Under the pieces are notes generated by a model. The model did not search any database. It saw only the letters and a list, made by a program, of their open reading frames with translations, and was not told the DNA's origin. A program made the position numbers and the translations under genes. A stretch of 64,000 nucleotides of DNA from Candidatus Hydrogenedentota bacterium (GTDB lineage: Bacteria; Hydrogenedentota; Hydrogenedentia; Hydrogenedentales; JAJRTN01), in contig JAJRTN010000172.1 of assembly GCA_024278275.1 (NCBI GenBank), positions 1-64,000 of the forward strand, in the 5' to 3' direction. How positions within the stretch are numbered: position 1 is the first letter of the stretch; each line of letters starts with the position of its first letter. Shown here in pieces: positions 8,374 to 17,884 of this stretch.

Positions 8374-10566
8374 ATGGCAACCGCCACCACGACAAAGCGC
8401 AAACATCCCTACTTTGCCACGGTACCCGCCCAAGAAATCGTGCCGATCATCAACGGCAACTATGAATCGAGTGTCAGGGGCATCTTTGTCATCGGGGACG
8501 TAACGGGCCTGCCCCTGGTCAAGGTGGCGGCCAACCAGGGGGTCGAGGTCATCGAGAAGATGGCGGCCAGGGGGGCTTTCCGCAACGGCGAGGCATCGGA
8601 ACACCTCGACCTGGTGATCATCGGCGGTGGTCCCGCGGGACTCTCCGCGGCGGTGGAGGCGCAAAAGCGCGACCTCCGGTACGTGGTGCTGGAGCGCGGC
8701 AAGGCCGCGAGCACGGTGCGCGGTTTCCCGCCGGGAAAAATGGTCTACGCCGAACCGCGTTTCCTGAAGAACGAAAGCGCCCTCGACGTGGAAGGCGCTC
8801 ACGAGAAGTCGGCGTTCCTCCGTATGATTGACCGGGTCATCGAGGAGCACGGCCTGAAGATTCGCGAGGGGACCGAAGTCAGCCGCGTCGTCAAGAAGGG
8901 CGAACACCATTTCGCGGTGGAAACGAAGGACGGGAAGACCTTCCCCGCGCGTAACGTGCTGGTGGCCGTGGGACGGCAGGGACAGCCCCGGCTCCTCGAC
9001 GTGCCCGGCGCGGACCGGGCGCACAAGGTGACCTACCGCCTCCACACGCCCGACGATTACCGGGACAAGGACGTGCTCATCGTGGGGGGCGGCAACTCGG
9101 CCATCGAGGCCGCCCTCATGCTCATGGACCACAACCGGGTTACCCTCGCCTATCGGGGAGAAGATTTCTTCCGGGCCAAGGAGGACAACCGCAGGCAACT
9201 TGAAGACGCGGAGCAAGGGGGCAAGCTCATTGTTCTTCGCAAGAGCAAGGTGAAGGCCATCCGGGAAACCGACTTGGATATTGACGTGGACGGCACGGCA
9301 CGGACGTTACCCAACGATAACGTGATTATCCTTATCGGTACGTTGCCGCCGGTGGATTTTCTCCTGGACATGGGCCTTGAACTGGACGGCATCTGGACGA
9401 AGAAGCGGGTGCTGTGGTCCGTCGTGGGGCTTGCCCTGGGGATCTTCGTCTATTTCTTCGCCAAGCATTTCGTTCTCCACCCCGATGCCGTGGACGACGG
9501 ATTCATCCTCATCCCGGGCCTGGCATGGCTTTTCAGGATCATTCCAAACCACTTCAATTTCACCAACCTATACGGGTTTTACTACCTGCTCTATTTCACC
9601 AGTATTGCTGTTTTCGGGATTTACTGGGGGTTCCGCTACAAGCACAAGCTGATCTGGCGGCGTAATCTTTCGGCCATTTTCTTCAACTGGGGTATCTGGT
9701 GGGGCCTGCCCACCTTCCTCGTGGTGTTTATCGGCGCGAACCCCTACACGCCTTTCCTGCAACGCCTTGTCAACGCCTGGCCGCTGAACATGACCGCCTT
9801 CCAGGTGCCCGATCTCACCGGTCCCGGCCATCCGGCCTGGTGGCAAACCTTCGCCATCGTGGGCGTCGTGTGGGCGGTGGTGCTTACCTTCATCGTGCTG
9901 CCCCTCTTCACCCTGCGCTTCGGCAAGATCTATTGCAGTCACGTCTGCTCCTGCGGCGCCCTGGCGGAGACGGTGGGCAACAGCTTCCGTCACCGGGGCC
10001 CGAAGGGGGACGGGCCGCGCAGGCTGGAAAAGGTGGGCTTCGTCTTCATCCTGCTCGCCACGGTGGCCACCATCGCCGACCTGCTGGGCTGGAAAGGCCC
10101 TTTCGGCTGGTACCACGTGGGGGTGGGCACCTTCCTCGCCGGGGCCCTGTCCATCGGCCTCTACCCCTTCCTCGGCCAGCGCATGTGGTGCCGCATGTGG
10201 TGTCCCCTCGCCTTCTGGATGAACTTCTGGGGTCGATGGTCCCGCTTCAGGATTACGCCCGAGAAGGGGAAGTGCATCGACTGCAACGTGTGCAACCAGT
10301 ATTGCCAGATGGGCATTGACATCAAGTCCCGCGCCCTTCAAGGGAAACCGGTCACCCTCGTGGACACACCCTGCGTGGGCTGTGCGGAGTGCGTGGTGCG
10401 CTGCCCCATGGGCATCCTGCACTTGGGCGAACTGCCCGCAGACAATAGAACTGGCGCGAAGACGGGACGGTCCCCCGTTTTTCCCGTGAAAGCCCGGGTA
10501 CGGAAGATTCTCGACATTCCGAAAATGAATGATCTCAGTTTGCATAACCGTGGAGGTGGTCAGTGA
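8374..10566 (+). CDS. TrxR/YpdA-like FAD/NAD(P) flavoprotein fused to membrane polyferredoxin (NapH/NosR/CcoG-like)
   Basis: GIFVIGDVTGLPLVKVAANQG at N-terminus, LDLVIIGGGPAGLSAAVEAQ, DVLIVGGGNSAIEAAL, then TM helices with CSHVCSCG, CRMWCPLAFW, CIDCNVCNQYCQMGI, CVGCAECVVRCPMG. Confidence 0.9.
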   Translation: MATATTTKRKHPYFATVPAQEIVPIINGNYESSVRGIFVIGDVTGLPLVKVAANQGVEVIEKMAARGAFRNGEASEHLDLVIIGGGPAGLSAAVEAQKRDLRYVVLERGKAASTVRGFPPGKMVYAEPRFLKNESALDVEGAHEKSAFLRMIDRVIEEHGLKIREGTEVSRVVKKGEHHFAVETKDGKTFPARNVLVAVGRQGQPRLLDVPGADRAHKVTYRLHTPDDYRDKDVLIVGGGNSAIEAALMLMDHNRVTLAYRGEDFFRAKEDNRRQLEDAEQGGKLIVLRKSKVKAIRETDLDIDVDGTARTLPNDNVIILIGTLPPVDFLLDMGLELDGIWTKKRVLWSVVGLALGIFVYFFAKHFVLHPDAVDDGFILIPGLAWLFRIIPNHFNFTNLYGFYYLLYFTSIAVFGIYWGFRYKHKLIWRRNLSAIFFNWGIWWGLPTFLVVFIGANPYTPFLQRLVNAWPLNMTAFQVPDLTGPGHPAWWQTFAIVGVVWAVVLTFIVLPLFTLRFGKIYCSHVCSCGALAETVGNSFRHRGPKGDGPRRLEKVGFVFILLATVATIADLLGWKGPFGWYHVGVGTFLAGALSIGLYPFLGQRMWCRMWCPLAFWMNFWGRWSRFRITPEKGKCIDCNVCNQYCQMGIDIKSRALQGKPVTLVDTPCVGCAECVVRCPMGILHLGELPADNRTGAKTGRSPVFPVKARVRKILDIPKMNDLSLHNRGGGQ

Positions 10567-11462
10567 TGGCGGCCAGGAAGGACGGAGCGTATTACGGCGG
10601 GCTGTTTTGGGTGAGCCTGGTGGCCTTCGTGGTGCCCCTTTTCGTGGCGGCGGCGGCCTTTCAGGCGGCCAGGGCGCCCTACACCAAGCCCGTGCCCCAT
10701 CCCGACGCCTCGGGCGTGGACAACGCGATCTGGGACTACCTGCTCAAGCAGTACGTGGAGAACGGTCTCATCGATTACGACGGCATGAAGCGCGACCGCC
10801 TCTTCACCACCTACCTCGCGGAATTGGGCCGGGCCCGGCCCGAGGCCCTCGCCACGGATGAGGACCGGCTGGCCCTCCTCTGCAACGCGTACAATGCCTT
10901 CGTGGTCGGCGGGGTAATCAACCACAAGATCACCACGTCCGTGATGGATTTCAAGGGATCGGTTGGCTTTTTCGACCTGAAAGAGCATATCTTTGCCGGG
11001 AAGACCGTGAGCGCCAACGACGTGGAGCACAAGCTCATTCGTCCCGTCTACCAGGAGCCGCGCATTCACATGGCGCTCGTTTGCGCCGCGATCAGTTGCC
11101 CCGCCATCCGGCGCGAGGCCTACACCGGCCCGGACCTTCAGCGCCAACTCGAAGACCAGGCGGTGCGGTTCGCCAACAACCCGGTCCATGTGAGCTACGA
11201 TGCCGCGAAGAACCGGGTTCACCTGAGCAGCATCCTCCAATGGTACGGGGATGACTTCAAAAAGGCGGGGGGCTACCTGGCTTTCCTGGCCCGACGGACC
11301 GAAGACCCCGGCCTCGCCGAGGCCCTGCGCCGCGCGGAGGCCGGGAAGGTGACGGTCGTTTTCGACGATTACGACTGGGCCCTGAACAGCCGGGCCATAC
11401 CGGCCGCGGGAAAGAAAAAACGGAGCACCACCTTTGGCTCCGGTTCCATTCCCAACGAATGA
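10563..11462 (+). CDS. DUF547 domain protein, N-terminal membrane anchor/signal
   Basis: DYLLKQYVENGLIDYDGMKRDR...LALLCNAYNAFVVGGVINHK...HMALVCAAISCPAIRREAYTGPDLQRQLEDQA; 4-bp overlap with upstream gene. Confidence 0.85.
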   Translation: MMAARKDGAYYGGLFWVSLVAFVVPLFVAAAAFQAARAPYTKPVPHPDASGVDNAIWDYLLKQYVENGLIDYDGMKRDRLFTTYLAELGRARPEALATDEDRLALLCNAYNAFVVGGVINHKITTSVMDFKGSVGFFDLKEHIFAGKTVSANDVEHKLIRPVYQEPRIHMALVCAAISCPAIRREAYTGPDLQRQLEDQAVRFANNPVHVSYDAAKNRVHLSSILQWYGDDFKKAGGYLAFLARRTEDPGLAEALRRAEAGKVTVVFDDYDWALNSRAIPAAGKKKRSTTFGSGSIPNE

Positions 11463-11616
11463 CGGGAACCGTTCACGGCCCACCTGATCCGGTTTGGCCG
11501 GAAGCAGGAATCCTTACCACCATCCGTGCCACGTCCCACCCCTGTTCCCGCGAAAGCGGGGCGCCATGGCAGGGGACGACACCTTGACCTTACGGGATTT
11601 TTTTGCACGGCAACCT

Positions 11617-12912
11617 TCAGGTGAGCCTTACCACCAGCAGCGTCTGGTCATCCTCGGGGCGTCCGCCCGCCTCGTGTTCCCGAAGCCGCGCGACAATACG
11701 ATCCAGGGTATCCCCGGCGGAGCCATCGGCCTGGCGGAGGATCTCGATGACGCCGGTTTCCTCCAGGAAGGCGCCATCCGGCGCGCGGGCCTCCGTTATG
11801 CCATCGGTGTAGAGGACCAGGGTCTGGCCGTGGGTCAGGGGGGTCTCGATGGTTTCGTAGGCGTTGTCCGACACCACGGCCAGCGGAAGATTACGGGTGC
11901 GCGCCAGGCAGCGCACCTCTCCGGACGGTTCGCGGACGAAAGGCGGGTTGTGTCCGGCGCAAGCGTAACGCATGTGTTCGCCGGCGGGATCGATAATGGC
12001 GTAGAAGGCGGACACGAAGTTGTTATGCACGGCGTGTCCCAGGAGGTGGTGGCTCAGGTAATCCAGCACCGCGCCGGGCTGGTCCAGTGGCTGCTTACAG
12101 CTCCGCAGGAGCACGGCCAGCATGGCCACGACCACGGCGGCCGAGGGACCGTGCCCCGATGCGTCGGCGATGAAAACCCCCAATCTCGGGGATTGACTTT
12201 CCAGCGCGGGGGGCAGTGGAAAGGTGTCGTAGAAATCCCCGCCCGCGCGGTCGAAGGTTTCGTACATGGCCGCCATGTCAATACCGGGAAGCGCGGGCAG
12301 TTCGCGGGGAAGCAGTCCCCGCTGAATGGCGGCGATGTCGTCGATTTCACGCTGGATCCACGCCGTGGCATCCCGCAATTCCTTGGCCACGCGCTTCACG
12401 TTTGTCGCGTTTCCAATCAGGTTGGACTGCATCATGCGCGCCTCGATCTCGCGCCAGGTCAACGCATGGGGATCGGTAAAGAGGTAGAGAATCCAGTTCA
12501 GGGCCTTGCCGTCATTGAAAACGGGCACGGCGACGATAAGACGGTAAGGTGCCAATTGATTGCCCAGGACCGGGTCGTCGGTAATCTCGGCATTGCGCAT
12601 GAGGGTCACTTCCCCGGAAGCGATAATCTCGCCCACGATGCCGCCCGAATGGATGGGGGCGTTGGGTCCCGCGTACATCATGTCCGTGAAACCTTCCCAC
12701 CCCACCCCCTCCTGGTGCAGAAACCGCATCACCCGGTAGCATCCCGGTTCGAGCCCGCGCAGGGATATGGACACAAGGCCCTGGTCGCCGTAGAGACGGC
12801 GAATCTGCCGGGAAAAATAGCTGACGGAATGCACGGGGTCCTGGTCGCTGCTGAATTTGCGCAGGACTTCCATCAAGTCGCGGGCACGTTCCCGCATTTC
12901 CGCTTCCGTCAT
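11617..12912 (-). CDS. PP2C/SpoIIE-type serine phosphatase with N-terminal GAF-like sensor region
   Basis: DIAAIQRGLLPRELPALPGIDMAAMYETFDRAGGDFYDTF...LGVFIADASGHGPSAAVVVAML...MRYACAGHNPPFV...LVLYTDGITEARAPDG. Confidence 0.92.
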   Translation of the reverse strand: MTEAEMRERARDLMEVLRKFSSDQDPVHSVSYFSRQIRRLYGDQGLVSISLRGLEPGCYRVMRFLHQEGVGWEGFTDMMYAGPNAPIHSGGIVGEIIASGEVTLMRNAEITDDPVLGNQLAPYRLIVAVPVFNDGKALNWILYLFTDPHALTWREIEARMMQSNLIGNATNVKRVAKELRDATAWIQREIDDIAAIQRGLLPRELPALPGIDMAAMYETFDRAGGDFYDTFPLPPALESQSPRLGVFIADASGHGPSAAVVVAMLAVLLRSCKQPLDQPGAVLDYLSHHLLGHAVHNNFVSAFYAIIDPAGEHMRYACAGHNPPFVREPSGEVRCLARTRNLPLAVVSDNAYETIETPLTHGQTLVLYTDGITEARAPDGAFLEETGVIEILRQADGSAGDTLDRIVARLREHEAGGRPEDDQTLLVVRLT

Positions 12913-12937
12913 GGCATGCCTCTGTTTCCGTCCACCC

Positions 12938-14170
12938 TCATCGCGACGGGAGGCTCAGTCTGTCAAACTCGTCGAGATACCGGCGGGCAATGGTTGGGTC
13001 GTGCAGAATAAGGACATTCTCGTCATTACGTTTTTCGGCGCTCTTGCTGAAATTGTAGCTGCCTGTTACCACCGTGTCACTGTCCACGATGATCACTTTG
13101 TGGTGCATGGTATATTCATTGGTGTCGAGCTCTATTTCGGCCCCCTGCCGGGCAAGATAGTCATCCTGGCTGTACCGGCTTCCCGCGCTCCGTGATTCAA
13201 AGATGGCCCGCACCTTCACCCCCTCCGCCATGCGCCGGGCCATGGCCTCCGCGATGGGCCGGCTCGTGAAAGCAAAGGCCATCACGTGCAGACGCTTTTG
13301 GGCGGCGTCGATCTCCGAAATGATCTCCGCCTGCACGCTGTCTTCCGGTGCGAAATAACATTCCACCTCGATGCCCCCCACCTCAAGCACCGGGTGCGGC
13401 GTGTTCCGGGGAGAGCGGCTTCCGAACCGGCCCGCCACCATCTCTTCGAATTCCGCGGCGTAGTCCTCGGCCAAGAGCGGCGCGTCGATCAGCAACGCGT
13501 TATTGTTGTTGCGGTACATGCCATTGGGCGTGAAGTTCGCGGAACCCGTCCAGACCCAGCGGCCATCCACAACGCAGAACTTGTTGTGCATGTAGGGTTC
13601 ACGGCGGTCGAAGGTGACATCCAGCCCCTCGTCCAGGCAGCGCCTCATGATTTCCCGGTTGGCGTAGCGGCTGTCCGATACCAGTCGCACCTTGATCCCC
13701 GCGAAGTGCTGGTCGATCAGGGCCTCCGCCACTTCGGGAAGGTCCAGTTCGTAGCACGCCATATCGACCCGGCGCTTCGCCCCCCGGATGAGCGCCACCA
13801 GTACGTCGTCCAACCCGTCTTCCTGTTCGGGTTTTACCGGTGCGAAAAACACCCGGATGGCGCCCGCGTCCACCGCCGACCCCGGGGGGGATGATTTCCG
13901 CTCCAGGACCACCTTGAGCAGGTCCGAGAACAGAACGGCGCCCTTGCGGGCATAGGCGGCAACCCGTTCGGGGGCCTCTTCGGCCAGGGGAGCGACCCGC
14001 CGCGGCAACGTCGTTACCGCCTGGACCAGTTCGCCGCTGCTTCCCCCCCGGTAGTAGTACCGCCCCAAACAGAGGGCGCCCCCCAGGAACAGGGCGATCA
14101 TCAGTAACCGGGTAAAGCAGCCGAAACAGCCGCAGCCCCGGTGTTCTCTTCCTCGATACGACCTTGCCAT
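12938..14170 (-). CDS. Phospholipase D-like protein with N-terminal TM
   Basis: Two HKD-type motifs: MHNKFCVVDGRWVWTGSANFT and MHHKVIIVDSDTVVTGSYNFSKSAEKRNDENVL. Confidence 0.93.
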   Translation of the reverse strand: MARSYRGREHRGCGCFGCFTRLLMIALFLGGALCLGRYYYRGGSSGELVQAVTTLPRRVAPLAEEAPERVAAYARKGAVLFSDLLKVVLERKSSPPGSAVDAGAIRVFFAPVKPEQEDGLDDVLVALIRGAKRRVDMACYELDLPEVAEALIDQHFAGIKVRLVSDSRYANREIMRRCLDEGLDVTFDRREPYMHNKFCVVDGRWVWTGSANFTPNGMYRNNNNALLIDAPLLAEDYAAEFEEMVAGRFGSRSPRNTPHPVLEVGGIEVECYFAPEDSVQAEIISEIDAAQKRLHVMAFAFTSRPIAEAMARRMAEGVKVRAIFESRSAGSRYSQDDYLARQGAEIELDTNEYTMHHKVIIVDSDTVVTGSYNFSKSAEKRNDENVLILHDPTIARRYLDEFDRLSLPSR

Positions 14171-14427
14171 GGGGGGGATGGTAACAAAAGGTCCCGGTTA
14201 GCCGCACCGTTTTGGGTTGTGCGGACGATGTCGGAATTTTCCATTTAGCACATGATATCGCGGGCATGATATAATTCAATAAAATCCTGACACCGTTGTC
14301 GTGTACAAACGCGAAGGGGTATGAAAAAACAGGCACGGGTAACCGTCAGCCTGGTCCCGCCTTACGGGGAGGGGCGTGTGTGGCCCCTGTTCTTCCCGGT
14401 GCCGTCCTTTCCCGGAGTTCCCCGCCC

Positions 14428-15099
14428 ATGTTCGATCACGAGATTCTGACCATTGAAGAAGTGGCGCGCTATCTGCGTGTTTCGGAACGCACCATCTACG
14501 ACTGGGCGCACCAGGGCGTTATTCCGTGCGGAAAAATCGGCGCCACGTGGCGCTTCCGGCGAAGCGAAATCGTGCGTTGGGTGGACAATAAGCTGAGCAC
14601 GCACAAACCGATTCAGCAAAGGGAATTCAGCGGTCTGGCCGGCGTATTGTTCCGGGAACGAATCCTCCTGACCCGTTTTCAGGAAAAGGCCGAGGTGCTG
14701 AACGCGCTGTTGGATTGTCTCGCCGACACCGAGTGTGTGACCGATCCCGAGGAACTCCGGCGGGAAATGCTGAACCGCGAGCGCATCATGAGCACGGGCA
14801 TGGGGCACGGTTTGGGCGTCCCCCATGTACGTATTCCATCGGTTAAGAACCTGGTCATGGCGGTGGCCGTCAACGACCGCGGCATTGCGGATTACGACAC
14901 CCTGGATGACCGCCCGGTACGCGTGGTTTGCATGATGGCCGCCCGCGACGACCAGCACACGCAGTATCTGCGTGCCCTGGCGGCGGTGAACGCTGTCATG
15001 CGGGATCCCGCCCAAAACGCCGCCCTTCTCGCGGCCGCTACGCCCGAAGCGGTGCGTGCCCTTTTCCTGGGGGCCACGAAGCCGTACGACGGAGACTGA
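14428..15099 (+). CDS. Excisionase-type HTH fused to PTS EIIA (PtsN/fructose-type) domain
   Basis: LTIEEVARYLRVSERTIYDWAHQGVIPCGKIGATWRFRRSEIVRWV then LNRERIMSTGMGHGLGVPHVRIPSVKNLVMAVAV (EIIA phospho-His context). Confidence 0.88.
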   Translation: MFDHEILTIEEVARYLRVSERTIYDWAHQGVIPCGKIGATWRFRRSEIVRWVDNKLSTHKPIQQREFSGLAGVLFRERILLTRFQEKAEVLNALLDCLADTECVTDPEELRREMLNRERIMSTGMGHGLGVPHVRIPSVKNLVMAVAVNDRGIADYDTLDDRPVRVVCMMAARDDQHTQYLRALAAVNAVMRDPAQNAALLAAATPEAVRALFLGATKPYDGD

Positions 15100-15233
15100 G
15101 GACGCCCCCCATTCCTCCCTGTCACTTTGAACGTTGACCGAAAGCACTCCCGTACCCGGGCGGGGATGAGAAGGGCACGAAGCGTGGGGGCGGACAATCC
15201 GGCTGCACCCTTTCACCGGATGCATCGAAACGC

Positions 15234-16031
15234 TTACGTCGTGAAATCGCGCACGATGCTGAGTACCAGCCCGGTGATGACGAGGGCGATACCCAGCGAC
15301 AGGGCGATGCCATAGAGACAGAGGATGGCCTGCATTAAACGTTTCAGGCTGTGATCCCAGCGGCGGGCGAGCGGCAAAGCGCTCAACATGCCCAAAGGCA
15401 CCACGAAAGCGATCACCGAAAAAAGCATTTTTCCCGCACGGGGCCGGAGCCAATCCCATTCACCCAGGGGCGGCACTTCAGGACGCAAATACGTCTTGAA
15501 GCCGTACAGGACAAGATCAATGACATATTGGGTGCCCACGTGAAGGGCCACCGCGATGAGGACCGCCAGTGTGGGCAGGCCCACCACGCGCATCAGGTTG
15601 ACATGGGGGCGCCGGGCACGGGGCACCGTAAAATACAGTTCCGCGAAACCGGCCAGGTAGACCAGCAGGGCCAGCGGTCCCGTGGCCAGGCCGATAAGCA
15701 CGGCGAAACACCGTATCACCCAGGGCCGAAGACCGGTACGTTCGGCCAGGTTGGCGCAAACACCCAGCCATATGGCCGGATGCTCGGGCTCTTCGCTTTG
15801 CTCCTTCTGCACCCGGTCCCGAGTCCCCCCCACACTCTTCAACACCCGCTCCAGGTCGCTATCCTCGACGACGGGTTTGTTGAGCGCCTCCAGTCTCCGG
15901 TAGATACGGTCTTGCGTTTTCGCAAGCAGCATATCCCGGTCGCGGTCGGACAACCCGGGCTCCAGGTGCAGCGAAACATCGCGCAGATAGCGCGTAATAG
16001 TTGATTCTTGGCGTTGTGTAAGTCTCATCAC
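15234..16031 (-). CDS. PspC-domain membrane protein
   Basis: AIWLGVCANLAERTGLRPWVIRCFAVLIGLATGPLALLVYLAGFAEL. Confidence 0.75.
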   Translation of the reverse strand: MMRLTQRQESTITRYLRDVSLHLEPGLSDRDRDMLLAKTQDRIYRRLEALNKPVVEDSDLERVLKSVGGTRDRVQKEQSEEPEHPAIWLGVCANLAERTGLRPWVIRCFAVLIGLATGPLALLVYLAGFAELYFTVPRARRPHVNLMRVVGLPTLAVLIAVALHVGTQYVIDLVLYGFKTYLRPEVPPLGEWDWLRPRAGKMLFSVIAFVVPLGMLSALPLARRWDHSLKRLMQAILCLYGIALSLGIALVITGLVLSIVRDFTT

Positions 16032-16118
16032 CCCTCCGCGGGAGCAGGCAAGAGTATAGCCGATCCCGCATGTCCCGGCAATTCGCGTGATCGCAACCGT
16101 TCACGGCCCTCCCCGTTC

Positions 16119-16204
16119 GTCATTTCCGCGATCACGGGAATCCACGGGAAAGGTCAAGGTGTCGCCCCCTATCCCGGTTCCCCGTGTTCGCGGGGATGAC
16201 GGTA
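16119..16204. repeat. Intergenic palindromic repeat (cgtcattNccgcg...ggaatccacgggaaaggtcaa...tcgcggggatgacggtaa)
   Basis: Near copy of 56219-56307; outer ends are inverted repeats. Confidence 0.8.
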
Positions 16205-16341
16205 AGGGTGATGCGGAGGTGGCTCCGGAATAGGACCCAACCCGTTTCCGGAAAATCATGCCCTCACCCCGCCCTGATCAGCAAGCCTGAGATTACGGAG
16301 ACAAGGCGATGATGGGCCAGGGTTCCCCCTGCTTGCATTGG

Positions 16342-17667
16342 TCACCGCGTAACCAGGTAGAGGATCATCCCCGCGAGAACGACGGACAGGATGGCAATGG
16401 CGATCCTCAGTATTACTCCGCTCCCCTTGCCTCCCTGGCGGTAGAGTTTGCCAATCTCGGGAAACTCCGCGGCGAGCGTCGCCTCGATGTTGCGCCAGTC
16501 ACCAATCCGGTTTCGGCGGCACCGGCTCCCTTTCGGGATGGTTCCGTTGCCGATGGCCTTGGCAATCTCGGCGATATCGCCCGATTCGAAAACCACGTCG
16601 CCATAGTCATCGGCGAATTCCCAAACGTGCCCCAACCCATGTTTGCTCCGGAAATCGTTGATGCGGCCCGCCAGGGCGTTTCGGGCCGCCATGTCGTTTG
16701 ATTTCTGATAAAGGCGCTCCAGGAAGCGCAAGCCGTGGGCCGCTTCGCCGTTGGCGCCCAGCGTTTCCGCGAGCACGTCAATCACGGGGGAATCGTCGGC
16801 CCCGCCCAACTCAAAAGCGCGCCGGGCATGTTCCAATGCCTTCTTCGCATTGCGGCGGCCCTCGTCCTCGAGCAGTATCCTGGCCATCAGCCGGTGGGCC
16901 AGGCGGGTTTCGTTTTCGGGGAGCACCAGTGATTCAAGCGCCTGGAACGCCTCGTCCAGCCGGCCCGATTTCACCAGGCGCTCCGCTTCAAGCAGGGCCT
17001 GGGGCGCTGCGGGCGCCTCATCGTCAGCCACATCCCCTGTTCCCGAACTGACCACCATGGTCTCGGCGTAGGATTGTTCCTGCACGAGCGACGTAATGCT
17101 GCTTCCCGGCACCACGTGATTCGGTTCCACGCGAAGCAACATGACGACCTGCTGACCGCCACGGACAATCTTCAGGGGCGTATCGGCCGTTCCCAGGCGC
17201 AGGATGGGCGCGAGAAGGGGCATGCCTTCGGGCGATATGACGGTAACCGTATCACCCTCGTGGAAAACACCGGACTTCACGTGGCCGCGAATGGTCGTCT
17301 CCTCGGTCGAGGCGGGGAAGACCGCCTCCACGATGAGGACGTTACTCTCTTCGACGCCATTTTGCGTCCCGGCTCCGGTGTCCGCGCCCAGCGCGCTGCT
17401 GGTTTCCTGGCGCACCCGCTCGATTTCCCGCCGCAGTTCCGCCAGCCGCTCGGCTTCGATCTTGCTTTCGAGCTTCATGCAACATGCGGCCGCGTCATCG
17501 GGCTGCTTCATTTCAATAAAACATCGTGCGCGTTGAAAAGTGACATGGCGGCTGTTGGGCCGCGCGGCGTCCAGCCCGTCGAGCAGGCGTAGCGCCCCCC
17601 CGAAGTCCTTGGCCTCCATGCTTCGCGTGGCACGCAGATAAATCTCTTTGGCTTCTTCGTTGGTCAT
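16342..17667 (-). CDS. TPR-like protein containing an EF-Tu domain-II-like segment and a C-terminal TM helix
   Basis: LIVEAVFPASTEETTIRGHVKSGVFHEGDTVTVISPEGMPLLAPILRLGTADTPLKIVRGGQQVVMLLR; repeat helices with ALEHARRAFELGG; C-term AIAILSVVLAGMILYLVTR. Confidence 0.65.
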   Translation of the reverse strand: MTNEEAKEIYLRATRSMEAKDFGGALRLLDGLDAARPNSRHVTFQRARCFIEMKQPDDAAACCMKLESKIEAERLAELRREIERVRQETSSALGADTGAGTQNGVEESNVLIVEAVFPASTEETTIRGHVKSGVFHEGDTVTVISPEGMPLLAPILRLGTADTPLKIVRGGQQVVMLLRVEPNHVVPGSSITSLVQEQSYAETMVVSSGTGDVADDEAPAAPQALLEAERLVKSGRLDEAFQALESLVLPENETRLAHRLMARILLEDEGRRNAKKALEHARRAFELGGADDSPVIDVLAETLGANGEAAHGLRFLERLYQKSNDMAARNALAGRINDFRSKHGLGHVWEFADDYGDVVFESGDIAEIAKAIGNGTIPKGSRCRRNRIGDWRNIEATLAAEFPEIGKLYRQGGKGSGVILRIAIAILSVVLAGMILYLVTR

Positions 17668-17884
17668 GCAAGTACTCTCCGGCGCCCATCATGTGGCAGC
17701 GGTCGAACCCCTTCTCATGCGTCCAACAACAATTGTGAGTATACCATAGAGAATGTCAACCATTACCATCTCCAGGGTAAGATTAACAAAAAAAGTTTGC
17801 CCCCTCGCGGGGAGCAAAGTCCATTGGCGCACGCCCCTCCGTGTAGTCTATGCTGTGGAAGACTTGGGAAGAGGAAAGGATCCC

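Noticed and set aside
11494-13011. 505-aa plus-strand ORF opposite the PP2C gene
   Set aside because: Shadow ORF without motifs
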